DNA from: Linum tenue | Taxonomy: Eukaryota > Streptophyta > Magnoliopsida > Malpighiales > Linaceae | Reading direction: 5' to 3' | Assembly: GCA_946122785.1 (NCBI GenBank) | Contig: CAMGYJ010000009.1 | Span: forward strand, 12,430,937-12,494,936 | DNA: 64,000 nt | Translations under genes and position numbers: made by a program | Part shown: positions 32,762 through 44,138 of the stretch, in pieces | Layout of the letters: every line of letters starts with the position of its first letter | How positions within the stretch are numbered: position 1 is the stretch's first letter | The notes under the pieces: model-generated | Told to the model about the DNA's origin: nothing | What the model saw: the letters and a program-made list of their open reading frames with translations, nothing else | The model's database searches: none

Positions 32762-35034
32762 TTTTTTTTTTGGACAAAAGATAATCATTTGTATTGATTA
32801 GGAAAAGAGATCGTTACATCCTGGAACTAAGCCAGACGAGAAAATCAAAGAAACGACATGTAGACGGGTACAATGAAAGGGCCTTTCTAGCCACCAAATG
32901 AGCTACCCTATTACCACTCCGACCTACAAATCACACATTAAGGCCACTATGAAGCGCCAAACATCGTATCACCTCTTCAAGAATGGCTCATGTCTGTTTA
33001 TCACGAGTGTCAACCTGAATGATTTTATCTATAACAGCCTTGGCATCACCCTCAAATCTCGCATAGTGAACCCTTGATCCAGACACCAGAGAATAACTTC
33101 ACGGAGGACGAGGAGTTCTACAACCATAGGATCATCAATAACAGAAAACTGCACCCGACCCCTAGCCAAGAGGACCATCCCTCTTTGGTCCAAGACAACC
33201 ATTGCTCCACCCGAGTGGGACCCTTGCTTAGTTGCCCCATCCCACATACAGACAACCGAGTTCTGGTGCCCAACAATTAGTGCCTGAGGTCGCGGGCATC
33301 CCAACTGTTGACTATAATCCACCGGCAAATGGATCCATTCTTGATATTGCTGGTGGAATTGACGCAGAAACACAAGGATTCCAAATTGCTTCAACTAGAA
33401 TACAACCCAATTACGTGAGCGCCAGATCCTCCTAAGGACGGCCATGACTGCCATAAACAGCGGAGGCTGATGAATCAATAACATAAACCTTTTAAGAAAG
33501 AGCGGAAACATGTGGTGGGGAAGAGCTTGTCCCAGATATTTAAGGTCACAATGATCCCATAAAGCTCTCGCCAATAGGCAATCAAGAAACAAATGCTCCA
33601 TTATTTCCGACTCTGCTGAACATACAGGACATCGCGATTTCACCTGGAGTTTCTTCTCAATAAGGGCTTCCGTCGTAGGAAGGATCTGATGGAAGATTTT
33701 CCATAAAAATACCTTTAATTTGGGTGGAATATTCGCTTCCCACAAACGTATCCAACTCACCCTATCTATTCAACTAACCAAGGATCGCCACCGCCCTTCC
33801 TGCTTATCCAACAAGTCTGTAAGATGGTAAGCTGACTTAACCGTAAATATCCCATCACCAGCGTCATGCAAGATCAATCTATCCTTACCTCCTTACAAGG
33901 AAGAGGAATAGCTTTGATCGTCCGACAAGTAGCTGGGTCAAACCACTGGCTAAGTTAATGATCGCACCACTTACCCTCACACGGACAGAGCACCTCCACT
34001 ACCTTTGGGACCCCCCCCCCCCCCTCTCAGGTAGCACTCGAGGATCAAAGTAGTCAAAATCGAGATTTTACCTAAAATCGAGAACTGGGATAAAATCGTA
34101 ATCGTAAAATCGAATCATAAAATCGTAGGATTTTAAGTACCATATAGAACATAACCTATAGTAATATTAATAAGGTAAATCATTAATAACACAAAGACAC
34201 ATAACATTTAAAATGATAATTCTCAAGATTTTTTTTACAAAAGATAATTCTCAAGATTAATGTTCCAAAATCACTATTTTAATTGTTATTTAATGCGTAA
34301 CTCAAAATAATTCATGAGGAAGGGATAAAGCTCAATGGGTTTATCTCTTGTTTTCATGTTGTCTAGGTAATTTAACTCAAAGTAATATTCCGACATCGTC
34401 TAAGTATAATTTAAAACTAAAAATATTTGAACTCCAATAAAATAAGTAATGCTAGTGGCTTGGTACAAATATATTTATCAATAAATTAATTAGTTAATAA
34501 TGATGTTAATTCTTACGTACTTTCAATATTAGGATAATTGTTTTACCAATAAGTTAAATGGGGCGAAGGGAAAGGGATTGATCGAGCCATAATTTGGTTA
34601 TTTTTATTATTTTTAAATATTTTTTAATAGAAAAATTTCTGAGAAGATTCTCGTCATTTCCCTTTCTCCCGTAACAGTTATGCTTCTTTTAAATTGGCTC
34701 AAACGACCTATTTTTTTTCTCATACGATCATCATCCCGATTTTTGTACGATTTTACAATTTAATCTCGATTTTAAGGTCCATCGATTTTATAGTAAAATC
34801 AGGATCGGAATCCCTAAGTAAAATCCTAAAATTCTACGATTTTACGATCAAAATCCCGATTTTGACTGCATTTTCGAGGATTAAATACATGGATGTTTGG
34901 GTGTATACGTGGAATCCAGCTAGAATGGAGCAAGGGGGCAGTCCGCCCATTACCAATCTGCCAACGCAGACCCTTGACCATTAACTGCCTGCCAAACAAG
35001 ATACTCTGTCACCCCCACGACGGCATAGACTGAG
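32762..35034 (-). mobile_element. LINE-B: 5'-truncated copy of the LINE-A family, with target duplication
   Basis: Minus-strand insertion flanked by identical 11-mers CAGTCAATATC (32751-32761 and 35035-35045). The T-run at 32762-32771 is the poly-A tail. The coding sequence matches LINE-A from about residue 910 on (near the right end, reading WGWQSIL, WQIGNGR, STW-like) to the RNase H end. Broken frames include 33760-33395 (PPKLKVFLWKIFHQILPTTEAL, CPVC, MEHLFLDC) and 33394-33029 (WDGATKQGSHSGGAMV, VVELLVLREVI). R2 copy 2 is nested at 34050-34873. A 14-C run lies at 34011-34024. Confidence 0.93.
34050..34873. mobile_element. R2 element, copy 2 (inserted in LINE-B)
   Basis: Begins GTAGTCAAAATCGAGATTTT, and the right side carries the inverse GCAGTCAAAATCGGGATTTT. 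Flanked by TCGAGGATCAAA (34038-34049) and TCGAGGATTAAA (34874-34885), an 11-12-bp target duplication with one mismatch, MULE-sized. Removing it restores the LINE reading NPRVLP, matching NPQVLP of LINE-A. 824 bp, no recognisable protein. Confidence 0.8.
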
Positions 35035-35300
35035 CAGTCAATATCATATGATATAGATTCGTAAAAAATGTCTCGATTTTTTATGTTCTAAATATATATC
35101 AAAATGGATATCGTTTTAAAGAGCACAATTAATCTGATTTATCTGTCCAAAAAAATTTAAATTCCGAATGAAAATGAGAGAGAAATCGTTCGTTAAAAAT
35201 TAAAAGAGAAAAGATTAAAGACCGTCCATAAAAGAGAAGATGCTGATGTCACGCTGATGTGGACAGGTTACTCACAGTTACTGACTCTGAGGTTATTGCC
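35035..35300 (+). repeat. R1 repeat, copy B, right part
   Basis: Continues copy B after LINE-B (CATATGATATAGATTCG, then AAATATATATCAAAATGGATATC), ending near GGTTACTCACAGTTACTGAC. It runs tail to tail into copy C. Confidence 0.7.
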
Positions 35301-36110
35301 CGGGAACAAATCCGGTCAGTAACCTTGTGATGAGTAACTATGCATAACCCAATCACCATCCGCCACATTAGCACTCATACTCTCTCCTATAAAGCCTTTA
35401 ATTTTCCCCATTTAATCTTTAACGTACGATTTCTCACTCGTTTTAAGTTGTAATTTAATTTTTTTGCACAGTTAGATTAAATTAATTGTGCTCTTCAAAA
35501 TGATATCCACTTTGATAAATTTTTGGAGCAAAAAATTGAGCAATTTTTTACCAGTCTATACCATATGGTATTGACTGGTATTGAAATAAGAACATATCAT
35601 ATGGTATGAAAAGAGTACCATGGTGATATGAACATACTAAGACTGTAGGATGATTAAATACATGATAGTAGGAGTATACTAACTGTCATTTACGACTTTT
35701 AATATTGTGTACCACAAGATACCACCTTGTACCAGGGTGGTATTGTGTGGTAGTTTTTGGTCCTGTATGTTGTTCACCTAGATATTTTTAGATCCAATAG
35801 ATCATGATGAACTTATTCCTTCTGTGCAAAAAATTTCATAAACGGTTTAAAGACGAAGAAGATACCATATGGTATTCAGTTGGTAATGAGAGGCAAGAAA
35901 AAAAATTCTCAAAAAATATTGAATATGGATCTCATTTTTATAGAGCACAACGAACTCGTTCCATCTATGCAAAAAAAAAAAAAAGAAATCTAAATTAAAA
36001 CGAAGAAGATATGAGCCAATTAAGAAAACACTGAAAAATAAAAATGTCTATAATTCTCCAACCCTAGTTCAGAATTTTCTAAATCAAGTGTTCAAATTTA
36101 ATTAATAATG
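35301..36110 (-). repeat. R1 repeat, copy C (inverted, adjacent to copy B)
   Basis: Inverse of copies A and B over its length: TGCATAACCCAATC, TGATATCCACTTTGATA, GAGTATACTAACTGTCATTT, TAGATCCAATAGATCATGATGA, ending near ATAATGGTTATGCACC. With copy B it forms a large inverted repeat; the arms are contiguous except for LINE-B in one arm. Short open frames here are not genes. Confidence 0.75.
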
Positions 36111-37141
36111 GTTATGCACCGTATTTGAAGCCTTACTGACCTGATTCAGACCCCAAAATATTCCTTAATAACTGGCGGATCCAAGATATAAGCCAGGGTT
36201 GTCATCTTCTGAATTAACAGATAATTTCACTTTTTAAAATAGACAATACTCAATTGGTACATGTTTTTTTTCTTTTTTTGGTGATATCAATTGGTACATG
36301 TTTGACGTTACAACAAAATATCGAAGTGTATTCATATTTGTAAAAAGATAGTAAAATACATTGAGTATGTACCGTGTTAAATAAAAATTCCAATATATTC
36401 AATTAAATAATCATTCACGAAGTAATTACCTATCCAATTTCGAAGTTTTTTCTAGATGCAACCCAAAGCAAAAAAACGTCTTTCAACAACAATTGCAAAT
36501 GATGAACTCCATACAAGTTTGATAAGAAAATAAATTGATGAATACCATAGATTCACTTTTATCTTCACTGTAAACTAAACTAAATCAATGCTTTTAACCC
36601 AAGAAAGGGACTCATAATTCTTGACATACTGATAAATTTCCGAAGTGTCATAATAGAAATGACTAAGAAAGGTGACCAAATTTATTAGGATAAAATTAAG
36701 TAAGGCTTATTAGCTTCTCCATGTTAAGAGCAGCTTACTCATTCTCGCGGCTAAGACAAGTAATAAAAGTCACAACCTAGTCTTCACTCATCAAAATAGT
36801 ACGTAGTTCAAATCTTGTAGTTGCATACCAAGAACCGATTAAAACAATTCAACCTGAGTGTGATGCAAACTTTGTCAATATCAAAAGGGTGGTGATAGAT
36901 AATTTAGTTTTTAGGCGGCGTTGGACGAAAATTTTGAAAAACTGGATTTATTTATACTTTCTTTTAGATTCTATTTATATTTATGTTTCGAATATAACAA
37001 CAAATTGTTTGTAGTGTATTGAATAACACTTTATCTAACTATTACAAGTTACGATTCGAATAAAAAACACTATTACCTTTTTTTCTTCTTTCCTCTGAAT
37101 TCAAACTATTAGTAGAAAGTCGATGATTCACAAATTAAAGT
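36111..37141. other. Unassigned AT-rich spacer
   Basis: No gene found. A 16-bp direct repeat (CAATTGGTACATGTTT) occurs near 36252 and 36290. Confidence 0.4.
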
Positions 37142-37965
37142 CGGGGTAAAAATAAATCTGGGTATGCCTATGGTGACATGCATGTCACCATAACTTGCAC
37201 TTTTAGGTCGATCTTATATAGGATTAGGTCGACCTAATCTGCACTTTTAGGTCGGCCTTATATAGGATTAGGTCGACCTAATATGCACTTTTAGGTCGAC
37301 CTTACATAGGATTATGTCGACCTAATATGTCGTTTCAGTTTTGTGAGGTTCAACGACGCGGTTGACCTTTTATAGCAAATGGTCGACCTCTTGGGAAGCG
37401 TATGGATGACATGTACGACTACATGGGCCAGATTTCCAACCAGGTGACTGGCATGTACGACTACATGGGGCAAATGACCACCCATATGAGCACGCTGTAG
37501 GTGACCGTGAATGAGATGCGAGATGAGTTTCGATCTTTCAGTGGAAGATACATGCATGTCATAGGAGTAGGAACTCGACGATTTTAGATTGTGAGTTTTT
37601 ATTGTTAAGTGTTAAAAACGATTGTGGATTGATATTATGTGGTTTTAGATTTTAGTTATGTGTGAACAATTATGATTTGTGTTTTATTGTATTTCTTGTT
37701 AGTTTGTTTAGTTGTTATGTTAGGAAGTTATGAGTCATTGTTATCATTATTTATGACTGATTCTGTTGGTTTGAAACGTAATTTGTACGAGTAAAAGAAC
37801 CACCCACATCGCTTCCCAAAGAGGTAGACCATTTGCTATAAAAGGTCAACCGCGTTGTTGAACCTCACAAAACTGAAACGTCATATTAGGTCGATCTAAT
37901 CCTATATAAGGTCAACCTAAAAATGCAAGTCACCGTAGTAAAGTCCAATAAATCTCGTCCCTCAA
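37142..37965. mobile_element. Long-inverted-repeat element with GGTCGACC motifs and a 44-bp tandem array in one arm
   Basis: The left region (about 37142-37395) and right region (about 37810-37965) are inverse copies: GTTTCAGTTTTGTGAGGTTC, GACCTTTTATAGCAAATGGT, and TAGGTCGACCTTATATAGGA on the left; their inverses on the right. The left arm has three 44-bp units (starting 37204, 37248, 37292), the right only one. Between the arms a short plus-strand frame from about 37402 encodes a duplicated MYDYMGQ motif and then stops. MULE-like by structure; ends and target duplication not exact. Confidence 0.65.
37204..37335. repeat. 44-bp tandem repeat, three units
   Basis: Units begin TAGGTCGATC, TAGGTCGGCC and TAGGTCGACC, each containing TATATAGGATTAGGTCGACC or a close variant. 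Expansion is confined to one arm of the element at 37142-37965. Confidence 0.9.
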
Positions 37966-38487
37966 ATTTAGAGGTGTCCGAGAATACCCTTAAATGGCCA
38001 TGAGTCTGCCCCTGCCCTTAATAGCTAAAGGAATAGAGGCATGGTTTTACTCATGATGCACATTTCTATCTCTAACGATCCATGTTCCATGACCTATCAA
38101 GGAGCTCTTTAATGAGTTCATGAAATTTTTTGGACTTGGGTAAGAGTCTAGATAAGCCTAGATTGCACATCAGCTATTTTAATAACTCTGCATAAATCAA
38201 GAATTTTATTATATTTCAGCAATATGAATGAATTAGTTATATACAAATCCTCTTTAATTTACATTTCCTGAATAAGAAGTTTGTAGAGAATATACAATAA
38301 GATACCTATCAAATAGTAATGTACAACAACCCACCAAAAACATGTAGGTGTTCTACATAACATGAATTACGTTAAATCTATAATCGCGCTCGTGTTCCTT
38401 AAATATTCACAAACACAAAAGAGAACACGAGGCTCTGATATTTGTTCTTTCACATGCCCTAGTAAATAAATACGCAACAAAACAATA

Positions 38488-40386
38488 CTATTCACACAAG
38501 CAATCGTTGAAGCAAATAAAGAACGGTGTTCCATGTTTACTCTTTTTCACCTTTGCAACCGACTTTTTTATCATATGACCACCTTTACCATTCACAATTA
38601 GTTGTTCATGATCCTTTGTCTCATCACTATTACTTTTACTATGGTTGTCAATAGTTGCCATCGTTGAATCGTTGAAAGACGACGAGTTTTCAGAACCCTT
38701 GATTCTCTCCAACACATCTTCTAGGTGACGTGTGATCTCTGTGAACTCTGGTCGACAGCTTGGGTCCTCGGACCAACAAGATTGTAGGAGTGGGACGACG
38801 TCGTTTGGAAGGTTCTCCAAGCTAGGTCTCTCTTTCTGCATGCCATATATCCACTTATGGTGAATATATAATCTTGAGTTTGAATATTTTTAAATGGATT
38901 TCATGATGATCAAAACAGACATACTTTGGCTATGGCGGCATAGGCTATAGCGAGCATGTTTCTTCCTTTGTATGGAGATTCATTGGTGAGTAATTCCCAC
39001 AAGATGATTGCAAAGCTGTAGACATCCACCTTGTGGTCGTAATGCTTTTTGGTTCCAATTTGGAGTGATTCTCGACTGAACACCTCAGGCGCCATCCATC
39101 TGTAGGTTCCAGCTTCGCACGTCATTTCATTTGTCATCAACTCCTTTGCAAGTCCAAAATCACCCACTTTCACACTCTTGTGGTCTTCCGTGAGCAGTAA
39201 ATTGCCTGAAAAGAACCAATGTTGAAGTGTAAAAGTAAATGTGTTAGTTTTTGTTTACATGAATGTTGCGAATGACTACAATTACTAGTTCATTACCGGG
39301 TTTGAGGTCGCGATGGATGATGCCGATATCATGCAAATACTCCATTGCACGTGAAATGTCCAGAGCAAAGCTAAGAGAGAGTTCCAAATCCAAACGGCTG
39401 GGGCGGACACTCAACAGGTATTTCTGTAGGGTTCCACCGGACATGAGCTCCGTGATTAAGAACATGGCGGGATCCACAGATGCTCCAACTAGCTGGACAA
39501 TGTTTGGATGATTGGTCTTTGACTGTATGGTGACTTCTCTTTCGAATCTCTCTTTGTGTTCGAAGAGAACATCTGATGTTCTCATTGGTTGGATGACCTT
39601 CACAGCAACCGGTTTGGACTCGAACCTAAATAATCAAGTGATGAACAAAAACATATTATAAGTCATTGCAACCAAGGATGATAATTGTTGGAAATTTTGT
39701 ATAGAAATAATAGCAAATAGTTTTGGGTATAGTGAACATTATGATTACGGAATAAACAAAAGAAATTATTTTCGAAGAATATTATAGATATTCAAATTGG
39801 GTTTTGTGTATAAAGTTTCAAGCTTCAGTTACATGTGAAAACTTAAGCATCTATCCCTAACATATTTTCCAGGCAGGTAAAACTACTTGTGACGAATTAA
39901 TTATCATATATTCGTTAACCACTTGAAGCATATTAATCTACAATTTTGATTTCCAACACACGAGAATACAAATTTTTCAATAACCTTTCACTAACGTTTA
40001 GTTGATCCTGCTCATATTGTGCTTATAAATGCTATGAAAAACATAATTTCCCCCAACAAATATATATGTATGATAACACATAATAAGAAAAACAAAATAT
40101 AATAAAAGATTTATCGTAGAACTCTTAATTTCTAAATAGGAAATGAGAAGAAGAAGAAAACATACATTCCTGCATATACCCTGGAGCAATTGCCTTCGCC
40201 AATTAATTTGTGGATAAAAACTAGACGAGGGTCAATCAACAATCTTGTATCAATTGTGAAGATGAAATGGCTATTCTCGGAAGAGGTGATGATGCTCATG
40301 TCCTCTTCCTCGCAAACATCGTCGTATACCATTGTTGGAGCCATTGTTTTGTTCTTTTTATTCTTTTGACGACTCCGGCGAGACAT
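38488..40386 (-). CDS. Raf-like Ser/Thr protein kinase (plant TKL / MAPKKK-like), 4 exons
   Basis: Exons 40386-40166, 39625-39297, 39205-38925, 38835-38488. GT/AG introns, 1179 nt, 392 aa. A short Lys-rich N-terminus precedes IDPRLVFIHKLIGEGNCSRV (glycine loop G63-V70). ATP lysine K83 in VAVK, alpha-C E104, catalytic HRDLKPGN (D180, N185), DFG at 199-201, then AGTYRWMAPE, DVYSFAIILWELLTNESPY and CWSEDPSCRPEF. All residues needed for activity are present. Closest by eye to the plant Raf-like group around At5g66710/At3g50720. The C-terminal tail is Ser/Asn/Lys-rich, ending in a Cys-containing FFICFNDCLCE. These are cytosolic signalling kinases; substrate unknown. It has no neighbour of related function. 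The start is the first in-frame Met; a downstream Met15 is possible. Confidence 0.93.
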
Positions 40387-40857
40387 TTGTTTGATAGATC
40401 AAAGTGAGAAGTAGCTAATGCAACAAGACAAATGAAATCTCTTCAAACCCTTTTTTCTTCTTGCTCAACTTTTCCTTTTTGTTTTAGATAGAACATAGAT
40501 TTTGTGTTAAATTCTCTGCGATATAGAGGGAGATACTTTCTTTTGTTTCTTGGAAACTAGATTTTGTGTTTCCTTAACCATCAACCTCAACATAGAGTTT
40601 TCTTTTATTGGAGATTGATGTTGATATATAATTTCAGTTTGGAATGTTGGATTGCTCGGATAGTAAATAAGTTAACAAATATATGAATGTTTTTTTTTTT
40701 TGGGTGAAACAAATATATGAATATTTGTTAGTGAATTGTGAGATCACAGAGCATATTATTTGTGAAAATAAGGAGAGATGCATGTGTTATAACACCCTAA
40801 ATTTCGATTTGGGACAACAAAAATGGACACCCAATTAAAATTTGTAGGTACCAGGAG
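40387..40857 (-). promoter_or_regulatory. Presumed 5' UTR and promoter of the kinase gene
   Basis: No ORF or repeat recognised up to the hAT element at 40858, so the usable promoter before foreign DNA is only about 470 bp. No clear TATA box chosen. Confidence 0.35.
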
Positions 40858-41678
40858 TAGGGATCGCAATCAAATCCATGGCCGCGGGTATCCGACTTCC
40901 CCCGACCCAGTCAACGTGGGTAATTCCCGCATTGACCGTGTATGGGGCGCGTATGGGTCAAACCCGCAACACATTTGATGGGTATGGGAAGGGTATAGTT
41001 TTAGCTTCCCCCGCCTCATACCCATACCCGCCCTACCAAAAGCATTTCTTCACATATACAAAAATACATGGATCAAAATGTAACCTATCAATAATAGTGT
41101 GGGTAAATCAAGAAGATAAATAGTGTAAATGCAATTGAGTGGTCACCCAAATCAAAACCTAATTCCTTTTCCTCCACTTTGCCTTCACTCTTTCACTTTT
41201 TCCCTTCGTGTTAACAAGATTATGTTAGTTAGTTATTACTTAGTGGATGTATCAGCGTCAGAAAATAATGATTTGGATTTAATAGTACGCTATCTTATGG
41301 ATTAATGGATGCTTTAGGATAAAATGCTTGCTTTGAACCGTATTAAGAATGATACTCTCTTTGTCGGCTTCGTGATATAGTAGGTTCGTTTAATGCTATA
41401 ATTGAAAATTTACTATAAAATTTTAGGTATCATAATGTTGGATGTACGGGACGGGTATTACCCATGGGTATCCGAAACCCACGAGTAAGGGGATGGGTTT
41501 GCAAAACCTTCTCTCGCATTGGTAGGTTTGGATATTTGAAAGTGGGGATGAGGATGGTTTTGACAAATCCGAATCGAACCCACATGAATATATATCTAAC
41601 ATGATCTACGTTTAGCATGCAATGAGTAAAGATACCGAAATACCCCACCCCATCCACCTAATTGTCCATCGATCCCTA
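40858..41678. mobile_element. hAT-type non-autonomous element upstream of the kinase gene
   Basis: Ends are inverse: TAGGGATCGCAATCAAATCC and, on the right, the inverse of TAGGGATCGATGGACAATT. Subterminal ACCCG/CGGGT motifs as in 10005-10688. The flanking 8-mers do not match, so the target duplication has decayed. 821 bp, no transposase. Confidence 0.65.
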
Positions 41679-43194
41679 CACATGAAAACATAATTTGTAA
41701 ACTTGTCATATGGCATCATTTGGCTTTCTTTTAAAGGTGTATACATTATCTACCGTTTGCTGTTGATCTGTCCACCACACACATTCTGGTGAAACTTGCA
41801 AAGAATTTCCCCCCGAAGATTCTATCTTCTTTCATCTTCCTAATCTTTTCTCTCTGCAGCAACGACGACAAATCACTTTCACTATCTTACCCTATCCATT
41901 TCTGCTTTCGACGCTTTTTCCCTCCCCAATTTCATGGGACGAGCAACAACACACGTCCGTGAATCCGATCTGCCTTTTATTTGTTTCCATTTTCGTGACA
42001 CAGAACATTGAACCTTGTTTCACTTCAATTCTGTTTGGGGCTCCAAAGTTGGAGGTTTGGTTCGGCAGAATTAAGCAGATTTGTCCAATAAATTCAAGAC
42101 AACTCAACTCATCATACATAAAAAAAAAAGGGTATCCTTTATGTCATCATAGACACATGTTGCCGTTGGCAAGCATCTCTCGCACACTTGTCAAAACTGA
42201 TCCCAACTCAAGCAACCCATATCTTGCCTTAATTGATAGTTAACTACAAAAAAGATTAGCAGTCACTACTGTACTCACTGAATTTATACATTCGGAATTT
42301 ATCACGACTGGATAAATTAGTTTTTCTTTAGGTTTAACTAGCTGGAATCTGAAACCTAACCTATAGGTCTATGTAATTCGAGTTGGAAAGAAATCCAATG
42401 GTATAGCTTGATTAAGTTCTCCAAGTTCGTCAAATAACACACCTACTATGAGTACATTAATTAAAGTGAAGTCATTTTTTTGTTTGTTTAGGTATTAAGT
42501 CAAGTAATTAGTTAGAGATAGAATGTTAATTGCTAATGTATATCTAAGATCTAATCTTAATGTAGGAAAGAAGCAAAGAAGGGATTTCCTTTCCCCTCCC
42601 TCCACATGCATGCATGATATCTACCTGGTTGATACCCTCCACCATTCATTTACTTTTTAACTCTGGTCATCAGGATAAGCCCAATCTTTATGTCGCTCCA
42701 AATATAGGTGCCACCCTATTCTCTACCACTTCGTTCATCCAATGCTACATATATATGCATGTAACCTACCTATTTAACTACCATCACAATAATATTACTA
42801 TTCAGAGTTGTTACGGTTAGAAACCGAACACAGAAAAACATAGTTCTCGAATCTTATTAAGTCGCGGACTAGGTTGTTCTCTTTATGACTTCGCAGCACT
42901 GTCTCGTGTTGCGCATAACAAAATAAAACAACCACTCTGTCTGATGACTCTCGACTTGTGTGAAATCGTACAGCTCTTTGAAAAAGCACTATCTAGTCTT
43001 TCTGCTCTCTAAACTCTCAATGGTGGGTCTGAAGAGTCCGCTAATAATAGGAGCATAAAACCCTGAATATTGCCTCTTTCTTGGTGAATAAGCCATGCGG
43101 TTTAATGAAGATAATTACTCTCTTAGTTAACTGTGAACTGATAAGGTAGGATAATTATTTCGTTATTAGTTATCCTATGGACTTGTATGTCAAT
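41679..43194. other. Intergenic segment without recognised gene
   Basis: A CT-rich, leader-like patch with TCTCTCTGCAGC at about 41790-41940 could be a gene relic, but no domain is readable. The rest is AT-rich and shows nothing. Confidence 0.35.
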
Positions 43195-43490
43195 GGTTCG
43201 TTTGACAAACACATAATGTAACTAGAATGCTATATGAATTTTAAGAACACATAAGTGAAATTGTATAGATTCATGTAATTTCATAATATAGTGCTTGACA
43301 TGTAAGATTTGTGACATTGGGTTCCACGTATTAGGATGAATGTTGGCGTGTATAGTAAGATTACACGAGGTGCGAAATAAGTAATATTCGTGCTAAATAA
43401 ACAAAAAAAAAACAACATAATATTAAATAACATGTATTGATGTATACGAACAAACATGAGCTGATGGTTAACGTGCTTGCCAAACGAACC
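43195..43490. mobile_element. MITE with GGTTCGTTTG ends
   Basis: Left GGTTCGTTTGACAAACAC, right inverse GGTTCGTTTGGCAAGCAC. 296 bp, noncoding. Family not assigned; no clear target duplication. Confidence 0.55.
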
Positions 43491-44138
43491 CTAACTATTT
43501 TATTTGAACTTTTCAACTTTCATTAAGCTCAAGTAAGAGGTTTTATGTTAATATGTTTCCTTTTGACATGTAGCTTTGGTAGGCACAAAATGCATGTGAC
43601 ATGAATTTAATATATTCACTTAATAGAGTGGGAAAAAATAGGATAAAGTAGGTGAGATAAGAATAGAGACGTCCATAAGCTTCCCACATCATCTAGACAC
43701 AGAACGAGCTATGCACCAAAATCATCTAATTGATTGGTACGATAATAATATTTGACTAATCATTTACTAATTAACAATCCAGTTTCCCCCCACGCAATCA
43801 CATGTACAAACCAGAAAGGAGGAGAAAGGCAATTAAGATTAGAGAACACTAATTACTATGTTAATTACTACAAGGGTACGATCCATCGAGAAGAGAGAGA
43901 GAGATAATTAATATTTACATGAGAGAGAGAGAGAGAGAGAGAGAGATCATCAACATCTCATCAGCATCATGATCAGTACAATTAGTTGGTAGCTAGCTAT
44001 AGCTATATCTACAATGACATATATATATATCCTAGAAATACTTGGATAATAATTACTAATGAACGTTAATTACGTCAAATACTTAATCCCTCGATTAATT
44101 AATACATTTTTGGAGAGTAATTAAGTAGAAATAATATT
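43491..44138. repeat. Spacer with (GA)n microsatellite
   Basis: An uninterrupted (GA)13 at 43921-43946 and a shorter GA run near 43891, in the likely 3' region of the HD-Zip gene. Otherwise nothing recognised. Confidence 0.8.

Noticed and set aside
33029..33760. Two minus-strand frames as host genes
   Set aside because: They are broken pieces of LINE-B homologous to LINE-A ORF2.
37204..37335. Regular 44-bp repeats as a CRISPR-like array
   Set aside because: Units are contiguous with no spacers, in a plant genome, and lie within an inverted-repeat transposon.
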